From positions 62,001 to 126,000 of the forward strand of contig NZ_RZJR01000001.1 of the NCBI RefSeq assembly GCF_003990975.1: a stretch of DNA of 64,000 nucleotides. The letters are read 5' to 3'. Positions 7,558 through 17,912 of the stretch are shown here, piece by piece (the first letter of the stretch is position 1; each line of letters opens with the position of its first letter). Below the pieces are notes generated by a model, which worked only from the letters and a program-made list of their open reading frames with translations, made no database searches and was not told the origin of the DNA. The stretch is from Cohnella sp. AR92. Its GTDB lineage: Bacteria > Bacillota > Bacilli > Paenibacillales > Paenibacillaceae. The position numbers and the translations under genes were made by a program.

Positions 7558-9870
7558 GTGAAAACGTTGGTTATCGCGGAGAAGCCGGACATGGGCCGCA
7601 ACATCGCCTCGGTCATCGAGCCGAGGGCGCAGAACAAGCGCAGCTACCTGGAAGGGGAGCGCTTTATCATTACGTGGGCGATCGGGCATCTCATCGGCCT
7701 GGCGGAGCCCGATCGGTACGATGATCGATACAAGAAGTGGAACTTCGGCGACCTGCCGATCATTCCCGAGGAGTTCAAGCTGCTTCCGAACCCGAAGACG
7801 AAGGATCAATTGACCGTCATCAAGGAATTGGCGGCGAGATGCGACAGCTTGGTCAACGCGTGCGACGCCGGGCGGGAAGGCCAGCATATCTTCTCGCTGA
7901 TCCGCAGGCACCTGAAGCTGCGCCAGCCGGTACGGCGGCTGTGGATCTCCGACTTGACGGCGGAGACGATCCGGCGCGGGTTCGACGAGCTGAAGGATGA
8001 CGCGGAATACGCGAACCTGACGGAAGCGGCGAGGGCCAGAAGCGAGGCGGACTGGCTGATCGGCATGAACGGGTCGCGCGCCTTCACGACGAAGCATAAC
8101 GAGCTGCTCTCCGTCGGGCGCGTGCAGACGCCGGTGCTGGCGCTCATCTACGATCGCCAGAAGCAGATCGAGTCGTTCGACTCGCTTAAGTATTACGAGG
8201 TGCACGGGTTTTTCCAGCAAGGGACAACCTCGTATCGGGGGATGTGGCAGGGTGACCGCATCATGGACGAGGAGAAAGCCAAGAAGCTCGTGGAGAAGGT
8301 GCAAGGCAAGCCGGGCGCGGTCGAGAGCTACGAGGTCAAGGATACGAAGGAGTACCCGTTCAAGCTGTACGACCTGACACTGCTCCAGCGGGAAGCGAAC
8401 GGGAAGCACGGCTTCTCGGCGAAGAAGACGCTGGACGTGGCCCAAGCTCTCTATGAGAAGCACAAGGTGATCTCTTATCCGCGTACGAACTCGAACTACG
8501 TGAACGAGCAGAACATCCCCGAGATGCACAAGGTGCTCGATTCGCTGCGCGGCAACTCGGACTATACGAATCTCGTGAACGGAGCCGAGAAGAGGTTCGT
8601 GCACAAGAATAACAAAGCCGTCTGCAACCCGGCGAAGGTCGAGGATCACCATGCGATCATGCCGACGCTGAAGAGAGCGGGGGCGCTAAGCCCGGACGAG
8701 AAAAAGATCTACGATCTGATCGTCCGGCGCTTCCTCGCGCACTTCTATCCGGCGGCGGAGTACAAGGTGCATACGGTGATGACCTTGGTAGAGGAAGAGC
8801 GCTTCAAGACAACGATCAAGCAGCTGCTCTCGCTCGGCTGGAAGGTGATTTATAGCGGCGACTCTTCCGAAGGTTCGGGTTCCGGGTCCGGCTCCGGCAA
8901 GAAGGGCGGACGCAAGGGGAACGCCGATTCGCAGGAGCAGGAGGACGAAGAGGAGGAGACGGACGGCGTCTTCGAGCTGAACGCTTCGGAGCCGGTACAG
9001 TGCGAGCGGGCCGAGGTGAAGGCGAAGGAGACGCAGCCGCCGAAGGCGTATACCGAGGGCACGCTGCTGAAGGCGATGGAGAGCGCGGGCAAGCAGATCG
9101 AGGACGATGAGCTGCGGGACGCGATGAAGGACAGCGGCCTCGGCACTCCGGCGACGCGCGCGGCGACGATCGAACGGCTGAAGAATGTCGGGTACATCGA
9201 CATGCAGGGCAAGAAGATCGTCATTACGCCGAAGGGGCGCACCGCGGTGGAGCTCATCCGCGGAGCGGGCGTCGAGCTGCTCACCTCGCCCGAGATGACG
9301 GGGCGCTGGGAGCAGCGCCTGAACGAGATCGCCCGCGGGCAGGCGTCGGCCGAGCAGTTCATGAACAACGTGAAGCGGTTCACGGTGCAGATCATCGACA
9401 AGGTGCGGGTGCAGCGCCCCGCCGTCAAAGCCGCCTTCGCCCAGCCGGACAAGCCGGCGGGCGGGGCGAAGAAGAGCGGCTCGCGCCAAGCCTCTTCCTC
9501 CGGAGGCAAGCGCGCCGCCGCTCCCGGTGGAAGCGCGGCGGCGGCCAAGGCGCCTCGCGCTTCCAAAGAGACGACGGCCGCCGCCCCCGGGGCTCCGGTC
9601 GTCGTAGGCGCTTGTCCGCGGCCGGGCTGCGGCGGACAGATCTTCATGGGCCGCAAGGGATACGGCTGCAGCCATTACAAGAGCGGTTGCTCCTTCGTCA
9701 TCTGGAAGGAGAATCAGGGCCGCACGCTCACCGACGCCATGGTTCGCAGCCTGATCGAGAAGGGCAAGACGTCCAAGCTGAAGTTCAAGGACGCGTCGGG
9801 AGAATCCTACGACGCGCGGATCGTGCTCTCCAATCCTTCAACAGGAGAGTTGACGGTCGAGAGAGAATAG
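7558..9870 (+). CDS. topB: DNA topoisomerase III
   Basis: Type IA topoisomerase that passes single strands and decatenates DNA. The 770-residue product starts with the TOPRIM domain (VKTLVIAEKPDMGRN; DAGREGQ). The catalytic tyrosine is in VISYPRTNS (about residue 307). After a Gly/Ser and acidic linker (about 438-475), the core continues with GLGTPATRAATIERL. A low-complexity Ala/Lys linker leads to one C-terminal zinc-ribbon-like module with cysteines in CPRPGCGGQ and GYGCSHYKSGCSF. GTG at 7558 was chosen because GAGAGG lies ten bases upstream; the frame is open further upstream but without a ribosome site. Confidence 0.93.
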   Translation: MKTLVIAEKPDMGRNIASVIEPRAQNKRSYLEGERFIITWAIGHLIGLAEPDRYDDRYKKWNFGDLPIIPEEFKLLPNPKTKDQLTVIKELAARCDSLVNACDAGREGQHIFSLIRRHLKLRQPVRRLWISDLTAETIRRGFDELKDDAEYANLTEAARARSEADWLIGMNGSRAFTTKHNELLSVGRVQTPVLALIYDRQKQIESFDSLKYYEVHGFFQQGTTSYRGMWQGDRIMDEEKAKKLVEKVQGKPGAVESYEVKDTKEYPFKLYDLTLLQREANGKHGFSAKKTLDVAQALYEKHKVISYPRTNSNYVNEQNIPEMHKVLDSLRGNSDYTNLVNGAEKRFVHKNNKAVCNPAKVEDHHAIMPTLKRAGALSPDEKKIYDLIVRRFLAHFYPAAEYKVHTVMTLVEEERFKTTIKQLLSLGWKVIYSGDSSEGSGSGSGSGKKGGRKGNADSQEQEDEEEETDGVFELNASEPVQCERAEVKAKETQPPKAYTEGTLLKAMESAGKQIEDDELRDAMKDSGLGTPATRAATIERLKNVGYIDMQGKKIVITPKGRTAVELIRGAGVELLTSPEMTGRWEQRLNEIARGQASAEQFMNNVKRFTVQIIDKVRVQRPAVKAAFAQPDKPAGGAKKSGSRQASSSGGKRAAAPGGSAAAAKAPRASKETTAAAPGAPVVVGACPRPGCGGQIFMGRKGYGCSHYKSGCSFVIWKENQGRTLTDAMVRSLIEKGKTSKLKFKDASGESYDARIVLSNPSTGELTVERE

Positions 9871-9932
9871 AATAAGCAGGATAGACCGTACGGAATCGCG
9901 AGGCCACTCCAATCCGATAGGAGCGACGATCG

Positions 9933-11282
9933 ATGAGCAGGAAATTCCTGAATTCACCGACCGCTTATGCTTTAGGCATGTTCGCCATGATGATTCCCAG
10001 CCAAGCATTCAGCTCGTTTTACAGCTATTATTACGTGGAGAAGCTTGGCCTGGGCGTCGGCCTCGCCACGCTTGCCCGGGTCGTCTACCTGATCTGGGAC
10101 GCGGTCAACAATCCGATGGCCGGCTATCTGTCCGACCGGACGAATACCCGGTTCGGCCGGCGCAGGCCTTGGATTATCGCTTCCGTACCGTTCTTCATGC
10201 TCTCTTTCATCCTGGTGTTCGCCGTCCCTCGGGGAATGGGCGACACCGGGCTATTCGTCTGGTTCCTGACGGCGCTGATCCTGTTCGAAGCGGTGGCTAC
10301 GCTGCTGTGGGTCAACTACGGAGCGCTGTTCCCCGAGCTGTTCCGGGGAGAGCGCCTGCGGGCGAAAGCGTCCGCGATCCAGCAGGGCTACCAGATTGCC
10401 GCGATCCTCATAGCCACCGCGCTAACCCCCATCCTCTATGATGCCGTCGGCTTCGGGCCTATGGCGATACTATACGCCTTCGTCTTTGCTATCTTCATGT
10501 TGTGGTTCGCCTTCTCGGTGCGGGAAGACGAGAACGCCCGCGCGGAGAAGCCGCTGCCGCTGAAGGAAGCCTTCCGCGCGACGCTGAAGAACAAGCCGTT
10601 CTGGACGTTCAACATCGCCAACTCCTTCGCCCAGACCGTCAACGGCCTGCTGGGTTCGATGATTCCCTTCTACGCCAAGTACGCGCTTCGGATTCCCGAG
10701 AGCCAGGTGTCCATCCTTCTCGGTTCTATCTTCATCGCGGTCATTCCGCTCGTTGCCGTCTGGTACCTGATCGTGCGCAAGCTCGGAGGCCTTCGCAGCT
10801 GGCGTCTCGCGCTGGCCGTCTATGGGCTGTCGGCCATTCCTCTCTGGTTCGGACAGAGCTTGGGCGGCGGCGTCGCGGCGGGAATCGTCGTCGGCTTCGG
10901 CATGGCCGGCTTCCTCGTGACTCCGAACGTGCTGTCCTCCCGGATCATCGACCTGGATGCCGAACGGACCGGCCGTCGCCGGGAAGGCATCTACACCGCC
11001 GTGGGCGGCTTCATTACCCGCTCGAGCGGGCTCATCTCGGCGCTGGCGTTCTGGATCGTCGGCCTTATCTACGGCTACGTCAGCGGAGACGATCCCGGGC
11101 CGCACCCGGAGACGACGTTCCGCGTGCTCGTCAGCGTCGTGCCTCTGCTGCTGCTTGCCATCTCGTTCGGCATCTCCATGTTGGTAAAGGATTTGGACGG
11201 CATCCGTCCGCCGAAGAACCGGAACGCGACAGGAACGGGAGGAAGCCTCGATGGCCAGAAAATTGATTCTGAATTGCGATGA
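9933..11282 (+). CDS. GPH-family (MelB-like) sugar/cation symporter
   Basis: Twelve-helix membrane symporter of the glycoside-pentoside-hexuronide family, MFS fold. The 449-residue product carries WDAVNNPMAGYLSDRTNTRF with GRRRPWI (about 48-76), the signature loop between helices 2 and 3. Its 3' end overlaps the start of the ChbG/YdjC deacetylase gene by 32 bases, which suggests that it imports an N-acetylated or other oligosaccharide handled by that enzyme (inference). Ribosome site AGGAG. Confidence 0.85.
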   Translation: MSRKFLNSPTAYALGMFAMMIPSQAFSSFYSYYYVEKLGLGVGLATLARVVYLIWDAVNNPMAGYLSDRTNTRFGRRRPWIIASVPFFMLSFILVFAVPRGMGDTGLFVWFLTALILFEAVATLLWVNYGALFPELFRGERLRAKASAIQQGYQIAAILIATALTPILYDAVGFGPMAILYAFVFAIFMLWFAFSVREDENARAEKPLPLKEAFRATLKNKPFWTFNIANSFAQTVNGLLGSMIPFYAKYALRIPESQVSILLGSIFIAVIPLVAVWYLIVRKLGGLRSWRLALAVYGLSAIPLWFGQSLGGGVAAGIVVGFGMAGFLVTPNVLSSRIIDLDAERTGRRREGIYTAVGGFITRSSGLISALAFWIVGLIYGYVSGDDPGPHPETTFRVLVSVVPLLLLAISFGISMLVKDLDGIRPPKNRNATGTGGSLDGQKIDSELR

Positions 11283-12171
11283 CTTCGGCCAGAGCCCGGC
11301 AGCCAACGAGGCGATCCTGCATCTGCTGGAGGAGCGCAAGGTTTCGTCGGCTACGATCATGACGCCAGCCCCTGCGTTCGAGGAAGCGGCGGCACGGGTT
11401 CGGGAACGGGGGTATGCCAACGTCGGGCTGCATCTGACGTTCACGAGCGAGTATGACGCCATTCGCTGGCGCAGCCTGACGGGGAACCCGTCCTTGCACG
11501 ACGAGAGCGGGCATATGTATCGAACCGTGGAGGAATTCGAACGCGGCGCCGACCCGAAGGCCGTTCGCTTGGAGATGGCGGCTCAATTCGAGGCGGTCAA
11601 GCAGGCGGGGCTGGCGATCTCCCATGTCGACAACCACATGGGCAGCCTGTACGGCGTGGCCACCGGGCGAAGCTATCTGCCGCTAACGCTATGGGAATGC
11701 TCGAAGCGCAAGCTGCCCTTCCGGCTGTTCCGGGGCTTGTATGAGAAGGACGCCTTCATGGCGTCGATCGACGGTCCGGGCACGAGAAAGACGCTTGCCC
11801 AAGTCGTTGCCCTGGCGGACCTGCTCGGAGTCGGTTTGCCGGATTATCTGCTCAGCCACTCCTATCATCTCGAAGAAGGAGAGACCTACGAGTCGTTCCG
11901 CGCGATGATGATCGCGAAGCTGTACGACCTGCCGGACGGGATCAGCGAGACGTACATTCATCCGGCGGCGGAGGATGAAGAGCTGGCCGGTCGGGTCCGC
12001 TCTTGGGAGAAGCGGGTCTGGGAGTACCGGCTCCCGCTGGATAACGACTTCAACTACGCGCTGAGGGACGCGGGAGTGGAATTGGTCGACTACCGCTTCG
12101 TTCAGCAGTCCAGGCCGCGCTCCCGATTGAAAGCGGCGGCTCGGCTTGCCAAGGCGCTGCTCCAACGATAA
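11251..12171 (+). CDS. ChbG/YdjC-family carbohydrate deacetylase
   Basis: Metal-dependent deacetylase of the YdjC family; characterised ChbG removes acetyl groups from chitooligosaccharides. The 306-residue product begins LILNCDDFGQS with the metal-binding Asp pair, followed by NVGLHLTF and SHVDNHMGS with the His ligands, and PDGISETYIHPA near the end of the catalytic core. ATG at 11251 with GGGAGGAA upstream, inside the end of the symporter gene: translational coupling. Substrate not fixed by sequence. Confidence 0.87.
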   Translation: MARKLILNCDDFGQSPAANEAILHLLEERKVSSATIMTPAPAFEEAAARVRERGYANVGLHLTFTSEYDAIRWRSLTGNPSLHDESGHMYRTVEEFERGADPKAVRLEMAAQFEAVKQAGLAISHVDNHMGSLYGVATGRSYLPLTLWECSKRKLPFRLFRGLYEKDAFMASIDGPGTRKTLAQVVALADLLGVGLPDYLLSHSYHLEEGETYESFRAMMIAKLYDLPDGISETYIHPAAEDEELAGRVRSWEKRVWEYRLPLDNDFNYALRDAGVELVDYRFVQQSRPRSRLKAAARLAKALLQR

Positions 12172-12277
12172 CGGCTTCGATGTCCGGATGGCATCCGCGA
12201 ATCGGGGTTCCCGGAGAGGAAATCATCCGGAAGATGGACCCCCAAGTATCGTAAAAGTGTAAACTCGATTACCCAAC

Positions 12278-12325
12278 AGAGCGGTTCCGAACGGTGTTTG
12301 ACGCCGTGCGGAACCGCTCTTTTTG
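12278..12325 (+). terminator. Intrinsic terminator after the symporter-deacetylase pair
   Basis: Stem AGAGCGGTTCCG / CGGAACCGCTCT with inner ACGG/CCGT, then TTTTT. The rest of 12172-12597 is an AT-rich leader before the next gene; no further gene is seen. Confidence 0.88.
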
Positions 12326-12597
12326 CACCCCCTCCAATAGACCTATCCGAGAGCAAAGAATGTCGATCTGACGCGCTTTTTAACAGGAATCCTGTCGCCT
12401 CTTGTAGCATTCCGTCATCGGGAAAAACCGCCAAAAAAATTCTTTTCCGGAAAAAAGGAGATGCCGATTTTTTGTAGAATAATTGTCCATTACCACGAAA
12501 TGTCAATGAAATCCAGTTTTGCGCGGAGAACGTTGCGGGCAGAGGATGAGGTGAGTGTTGCCGCTTGGAACATATTAAGGAGAATGGGGTCGAAATC

Positions 12598-15426
12598 ATG
12601 CTGATTCGTGAGCATATGAGGTATTCCCGTCTGGCGAATCTCACCAAGCTGATCAACATGAACCTGGAGCTTCGGGAAGTCCTTGTCAAAGTAACGACGG
12701 CGATCTCGGAAGAGATCGTGCAATGCGACTCGGTGGGCATCTATCTTCCGCAGGAGGATGGAACCTTCCGGGGCTATGTGGGCAAGCCGGAGGTGCTGAA
12801 CGGGTGGACCTTGGACATGCACGTGATCGATACCGGGTACGATCTGCTGGCCAAGGAAGTCATCGAGACCAAGAAGACCATCTACATTCCGGATACGTCG
12901 AAGGACAGCCGGCCCGACCCCCGAGCCGTCGAAGGCTTCAAGATCAAGTCCCTGCTGGCTCTCCCGATCTCCTACGAGCAGGAACTATACGGTTTGGTCT
13001 TCCTGTTCGACTACGGCACGCCGATGAACCTGACCGAATCCGAGATCCAATCGGTCGAGGCTTACGTGAACATGGCCGCCGTGGCGATCCAGAACGCGAA
13101 GAATCTGGCGTACAAGGAGAATCTGATCTCCGAGAAGCAATTGCTGCTCGACGTCACGAGCGACCTGGCGATGAGCTCCACGATGCAGGAGAGCCTGGAT
13201 ACTTGCTTCTTCTACATCAGCAAGGTTCTGGGCAACTCCAACATCGGGGTTCACCTGATGGACCCGATCACGGAATCGAAGATTAAGCCCGCGAAGCTAA
13301 GCAAGGACAGCGACTGGACGGAAGAGGACTGGATGCGCGCGCACAGCAAGTTCACGATAGACGAGAGCAACGACGCCGTCTTCCAGGAAGTGATCCGGAC
13401 GAAAAGCCTGGTCCTTATTCCCGACGTGTACGCGGATCCCCGCCCCAACCACGAGCTGTGCCGCAGCTTCGGGATGAAGGGGATGCTGATGCTCCCGATG
13501 GTGTCGAGAGGGGAGGTTCTGGGGGTCATCCCGGTCGTCAGCTTGGAAGGAGATAAGCTCTGCTACTCCGAGTCGAAGATGGAGCTGGCCCAATCGATCG
13601 TCGACGCGACGGCATCGGCGATCTCCAACCTGCTGTTCCTGGAGAAGCAAGAGAGCATCATTCGGGAGAGGACCTCAGAGATTACGGAGAAGAACCGGGA
13701 ACTCGAGAAGGTCGTCGCCGAGCTGAAGCACCTCAGCCGCGAGAAGGAGCTGATCCTCAATTCGGCGGGCGAAGGAATCTTCGGACTCGACCTGGATCGC
13801 CGCATCACGTTCTGCAACCCCTCGGGCGTCTCGATCCTCGGCTATGATTCCCGCAAGGAATTGATCGGCAAGAGCGCCTGCCTTATTTTCAGCGGAACCG
13901 AGACTCAGCCCCCTTGCGCCGCACCGGCGGGAAACAAGGGGCATTGGGACGCATTCTCTCAGACGGAGAAGTTCTTCCGAAGGGACGGCTCCAGCTTCCC
14001 CGTGGAATTCGTCATCTCTTCTATTCGCGAGAGAGGCGAGATCGTCGGCGAGGTCGTCACCTTCAAGGACATCACGCAGCGGAAGCAGATGGAGGAGAAA
14101 ATCCGTTACCACGCGTACTTCGACAGTCTGACCGACCTTCCCAACCGCGTTTTCCTAAAGGACAGGCTTCACGAAGCCATTGCGTCGGCCGTTCAGAGAG
14201 ACGGCAAGCTGGCGCTTCTCTATCTAGACCTCGACCGTTTCAAGCTGGTGAACGATTCGCTCGGCCACAGCTTCGGGGACATTCTTCTTCGGGAAGTGGC
14301 GAGACGCCTGACGGCCTGCGTGCCGGAGGGAGCGACGGTATCCCGCGAGGGCGGGGACGAGTTCATGATTCTGCTCCCCGGCATTGCCTGCGAGGAAGAC
14401 GTGCTGGATGCGGTGCAGCTCGTCAAGGAATCCTTCGCGAAGCCGTTCCAGCTTATGGAGCACGAGATCTACATGAAGACCAGCATCGGGATCAGCCTGT
14501 TCCCCGATAACGGCTGCTCGGTCGACGCCCTCATCAAGAATGCCGACACGGCGATGTACAAGTCCAAGGAAGTATCGGGCGACACCCATCACTTCTACCG
14601 GGAAGGAATAGACACCCGCACGTTCGACACCGTGAAGCTGGAGAACGACCTGTACAAGGCTCTGGACCGCCAGGAGCTGCAGCTCTACTATCAGCCGCAG
14701 GTGGACTATGCGACGGGAAGGCTCGTCGGCGTAGAAGCGCTGCTTCGCTGGAAGCACCCGGAGCGGGGAATGATTCCGCCCGATCAGTTCATCCCGCTGG
14801 CCGAAGAGACGGCGCTGATCGTGCCGATCGGAGAATGGGTGCTGAGAACGGCCTGCCGTCAGCTTCGGGAATGGCACGACAGGGGCTTCCCGCTGATCTC
14901 GATGTCGGTGAATCTGTCGGCGCGCCAGTTCGAGCAGAATAACCTGTTCGCGCTCGTGAAGTCCGTCCTGGAGGAGGCCGAGCTGTCTCCCGAATACCTG
15001 CAGCTGGAGCTGACGGAGAACCTGATCATCAAGAACACCGAAGTGACGCTCCGAACGATGAAGGAGCTGAAGGGGCTCGGCATCAACATCGCGGTCGACG
15101 ATTTCGGAACGGGGTATTCGTCGCTGGGCTACCTCAAGAACCTGCCGATCGATATCCTGAAGATCGACAAGACCTTCCTTCAAGACATCACGAAGGACGG
15201 AGACAACGCCGCCATCACCAATGCGATCATCGCTCTCGCCCAGAACCTGAAGCTGAGCGTCATCGCCGAAGGAGTCGAGACGAAGCAGCACGTCGACTTC
15301 TTATCCGCCCGCAATTGCTACCTGATGCAAGGTTATTACTTCAGCCGCCCGATGAAGGCGCATGACATAGCCGATCAGTATTTCCATTCGGACAGACGCT
15401 TGGAGAAAAAAGCAGAGGGGTTATGA
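12598..15426 (+). CDS. GAF-GAF-PAS-GGDEF-EAL cyclic di-GMP protein
   Basis: Cytoplasmic sensor that can make and break cyclic di-GMP. In order: GAF (about 10-160), GAF (about 180-350), short coiled coil, PAS (about 390-500), GGDEF with intact SREGGDEF (about 582-589), and EAL with GVEALLRW (about 711-718), [23 protein letters not shown] and IAEGVET. Both catalytic signatures are complete; no RxxD inhibitory site precedes GGDEF. ATG at 12598 was chosen over a TTG 33 bases earlier because GGGG lies seven bases upstream. No membrane segment. The next gene starts one base after its stop, so the two are coupled. Confidence 0.88.
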   Translation: MLIREHMRYSRLANLTKLINMNLELREVLVKVTTAISEEIVQCDSVGIYLPQEDGTFRGYVGKPEVLNGWTLDMHVIDTGYDLLAKEVIETKKTIYIPDTSKDSRPDPRAVEGFKIKSLLALPISYEQELYGLVFLFDYGTPMNLTESEIQSVEAYVNMAAVAIQNAKNLAYKENLISEKQLLLDVTSDLAMSSTMQESLDTCFFYISKVLGNSNIGVHLMDPITESKIKPAKLSKDSDWTEEDWMRAHSKFTIDESNDAVFQEVIRTKSLVLIPDVYADPRPNHELCRSFGMKGMLMLPMVSRGEVLGVIPVVSLEGDKLCYSESKMELAQSIVDATASAISNLLFLEKQESIIRERTSEITEKNRELEKVVAELKHLSREKELILNSAGEGIFGLDLDRRITFCNPSGVSILGYDSRKELIGKSACLIFSGTETQPPCAAPAGNKGHWDAFSQTEKFFRRDGSSFPVEFVISSIRERGEIVGEVVTFKDITQRKQMEEKIRYHAYFDSLTDLPNRVFLKDRLHEAIASAVQRDGKLALLYLDLDRFKLVNDSLGHSFGDILLREVARRLTACVPEGATVSREGGDEFMILLPGIACEEDVLDAVQLVKESFAKPFQLMEHEIYMKTSIGISLFPDNGCSVDALIKNADTAMYKSKEVSGDTHHFYREGIDTRTFDTVKLENDLYKALDRQELQLYYQPQVDYATGRLVGVEALLRWKHPERGMIPPDQFIPLAEETALIVPIGEWVLRTACRQLREWHDRGFPLISMSVNLSARQFEQNNLFALVKSVLEEAELSPEYLQLELTENLIIKNTEVTLRTMKELKGLGINIAVDDFGTGYSSLGYLKNLPIDILKIDKTFLQDITKDGDNAAITNAIIALAQNLKLSVIAEGVETKQHVDFLSARNCYLMQGYYFSRPMKAHDIADQYFHSDRRLEKKAEGL

Positions 15427-15427
15427 G

Positions 15428-17083
15428 ATGAAGGCTGCGAAAATGGTATTGGATTATCTTCACAAGGGAGACATCAGGTATCTCTTCGGCATTCCGGCGG
15501 GCTCCGTCAACGCGTTCTTCGACGCGCTCTACGACATGCCGCAGCTCGTTCCGGTCGTCGCCAAGCATGAAGGGGCCGCGTCTTATATGGCTGCCGCTTA
15601 CGCGAAGTATTCCGGGGGGCTTAGCGTCGCCATCGGCTGCAGCGGACCCGGGGCAACGAACCTGGTCACGGGGGCTGCCAACGCGATGCGGGAGCACCTG
15701 CCCGTTCTGTTCATAACCGGAAGCGTACCCGTCGGCACGATGGGACTGAACGCTTCCCAGGAGCTCGATTCCTCTCCGGTATTCCGTCCGGTCACGAAGT
15801 ACAGCGTCCTCGTGAAGGATGCCAAGGACCTGCTTCCGGAGCTGGCGAAGGCGTGCCAGATCGCCTTGTCCGACGTGCCGGGCCCCGTACATATCGCGAT
15901 TCCGATCGATGTGCAGCATGCCGAGGTCGGCCAGCCGGAGCTCCCGCCGTTCCCGGCTCGCAAGCCGATCATTCCCGACCTGGAGACGATCCGGCACGCG
16001 GCCAAGGAGCTTTGGCGGCGCAAGGACGGCTATATCCTGGCGGGCCAAGGAATCCGGGGCTCCGTGGATGTTCTGCTGGAGCTGGCCGAGCTGCTTGATT
16101 GGCCGATCGTCGCGACTCCTCAAGCGAAGGGATATATTCCGGAGGATCATCCGCTGCTCGTCGGCGTGTTCGGATTCGCCGGGCATGAAGCCGCCACGAG
16201 CTTGATTGCCGACGGCGAAGGACAGGCGATCCTGATCGCGGGATCGAGCCTCGGCGAGACGGCGACGAACAATTATAACGCCAGCCTCACGAAGGGGCGA
16301 TATACGGTACAGCTCGACTTCGACGTTACGGTATTCGGACGCAAGTATCCGGTCGATCTGCCCGTTCTCGGGGACATTAACCTCAGTCTGCTGCTGCTTA
16401 TGGAGGAGCTCAGGGCGCTTGGAGCCAAGGGGGCGACAATCGGGGGAAGAGCCGGGGAAAGAATCGAGAAGCAAGCTCGGGAGGGGGCTTCCCGGTCGGA
16501 CTACAATACGCAGAACGTGCTGCGATCCCTGCAGGACCGGCTGCCCTCGGATACCCGATATACGGTCGATATCGGGGAGTTCATGTCTTATGTCATCCAT
16601 TACATGAAGGTGAAGGACTCGGACACCTACAGCATTAACGTTCACTTCGGAGCGATGGGAAGCGGGATCGGTTCGGCGATCGGCTCGAAGCTGGCGGAGC
16701 CCGAGCGTCCGGTCGCCTGCATCACCGGCGACGGCTGCTTCTTCATGCACGGAATGGAGATCCTGACCGCCAAGGAATACGGGCTGCCGATCCTGTTCGT
16801 CGTCGTCAACAATGCTCGCTTGGGCATGGTGTACCACGGGCATAATCTGCAGTTCAAGCGAACGCATTATTCCTTCGAGCAGGAGGAAGTGGATATCTCC
16901 GCCATGGCCGCCGCCATGGGCATTCCGAGCTTCCGGGTATCGGAGCTGGGCGATCTTCATTCGGAGGAGATCGATCATCTGTTAGGCGCCGGGGGTCCAG
17001 CCGTGCTGGAGATCGCGCTTAAGGACAACAATGCTCCTCCGATGGGAGATCGGGTGAAGTTCCTGTCCTCCTTCGGCAAGTAG
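15428..17083 (+). CDS. Thiamine-diphosphate enzyme, acetolactate synthase / pyruvate oxidase type
   Basis: ThDP-dependent enzyme of the AHAS/POX superfamily with 551 residues. The N-terminal Pyr domain has the catalytic Glu in VVAKHEGAAS, the middle domain is Rossmann-like, and the C-terminal PP domain has the ThDP motif GDGCFFMHG ending in NN (VVVNNARLG). It could be a pyruvate oxidase, catabolic acetolactate synthase or another 2-oxoacid decarboxylase; no regulatory subunit gene is nearby, which argues against anabolic IlvB. The one-base gap to the c-di-GMP gene is an unusual pairing. Confidence 0.8.
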   Translation: MKAAKMVLDYLHKGDIRYLFGIPAGSVNAFFDALYDMPQLVPVVAKHEGAASYMAAAYAKYSGGLSVAIGCSGPGATNLVTGAANAMREHLPVLFITGSVPVGTMGLNASQELDSSPVFRPVTKYSVLVKDAKDLLPELAKACQIALSDVPGPVHIAIPIDVQHAEVGQPELPPFPARKPIIPDLETIRHAAKELWRRKDGYILAGQGIRGSVDVLLELAELLDWPIVATPQAKGYIPEDHPLLVGVFGFAGHEAATSLIADGEGQAILIAGSSLGETATNNYNASLTKGRYTVQLDFDVTVFGRKYPVDLPVLGDINLSLLLLMEELRALGAKGATIGGRAGERIEKQAREGASRSDYNTQNVLRSLQDRLPSDTRYTVDIGEFMSYVIHYMKVKDSDTYSINVHFGAMGSGIGSAIGSKLAEPERPVACITGDGCFFMHGMEILTAKEYGLPILFVVVNNARLGMVYHGHNLQFKRTHYSFEQEEVDISAMAAAMGIPSFRVSELGDLHSEEIDHLLGAGGPAVLEIALKDNNAPPMGDRVKFLSSFGK

Positions 17084-17086
17084 AAG

Positions 17087-17743
17087 CTAGAGGCCGGAGA
17101 AGGAACGCGCGATCATCCGTCGCAGCGTATGGATGGTCTTGCCCTTGAATTCATCGGGGACGGCCTCGCCGCCGGGGCTGCAATAATAGTGGCTGCTCGT
17201 GCCTTCGTCGAAATCGTAGCCGAGGATGAGCATGTCGTGCATGAAGTCGTCGGGAAGGGCTTCGGCCTTCGTCCGCAGCCAGAAGTAAGGAGTCGGATAG
17301 ATTCGGACGTCGACGTCTCCCTTGCCGGTGTGCACGATGAACAGGTCGGTATCGTCCCTGAGCATCCACTGGTTCTTCGAGTAGAGAGAGATTCTCTCCC
17401 CTTCGAGGGCGGACAGAGCGTCCAGGTTCACACCGAAAGCCAGGTTTAATCTCTGCCGCAGTTCTCTGCCGGAAATGGAAGAGCCCGATAAGTCCGATGA
17501 GCCTGAAGAGCCTGATGAACCTGTTGAACCTGAAGAATCACATTCCTCCAGATAGCCTTCGATCACTTCCCGGGCAGACCCTTGCGTCGGCGAGGCGGGG
17601 AGGGTGTCCATGTCGAAGCCGTAGATCAGCTCGATCAACTGAATAAGATCGGAAGCGGAAGGCCTTCGGCCGACGGTTCGCATCCAACGGTCCATCCGTT
17701 CCGCTTTGGTTCCTAGCGCCGCTCTCTCGAATTCTTTGGGCAT
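17087..17743 (-). CDS. Hypothetical protein with Ser/Gly linker
   Basis: Not recognised. The 218-residue soluble protein has a helical N-terminal part with SASDLIQLIELIYGFDMDTL, a Ser/Gly linker (about 70-93) coded by a repeated 9-15 bp unit, and a C-terminal domain with a second copy-like segment ELRQRLNLAFGVNLDAL followed by beta-rich sequence. The two similar segments on either side of the linker (LIQLIELIYGFDMDTL and LRQRLNLAFGVNLDAL) suggest an internal duplication. It converges on the ThDP gene with three bases between stops. Confidence 0.65.
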   Translation of the reverse strand: MPKEFERAALGTKAERMDRWMRTVGRRPSASDLIQLIELIYGFDMDTLPASPTQGSAREVIEGYLEECDSSGSTGSSGSSGSSDLSGSSISGRELRQRLNLAFGVNLDALSALEGERISLYSKNQWMLRDDTDLFIVHTGKGDVDVRIYPTPYFWLRTKAEALPDDFMHDMLILGYDFDEGTSSHYYCSPGGEAVPDEFKGKTIHTLRRMIARSFSGL

Positions 17744-17830
17744 AAGTCTACTCTCCTAATGGATACAAATACTAGAATTTACTTTAATTATAAATCATTT
17801 TGGGAAAATAGACGATAACAAGGCAACCCT

Positions 17831-17888
17831 ACGGCACCGGCAACCGTCTAATTGGAAAATACCACTAGACGAAGTTGTCCGGTGCCGT
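17831..17888. other. Long imperfect inverted repeat in the leader of the following gene
   Basis: ACGGCACCGG pairs with CCGGTGCCGT, CAAC with GTTG and GTCTA with TAGAC, leaving a 15-base AT-rich loop (17851-17865). No T-run follows, and it ends about 25 bases before the next start codon, so it is not a simple terminator. It could be a 5'UTR structure or a small palindromic intergenic element. Confidence 0.55.
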
Positions 17889-17912
17889 CGTGCGGGGAGG
17901 GGGAACGACTCG

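Noticed and set aside
10470..11462. Minus-strand open frame across the symporter and deacetylase genes
   Set aside because: Antisense shadow; crosses the borders of two well-supported genes and has no ribosome site or domain.
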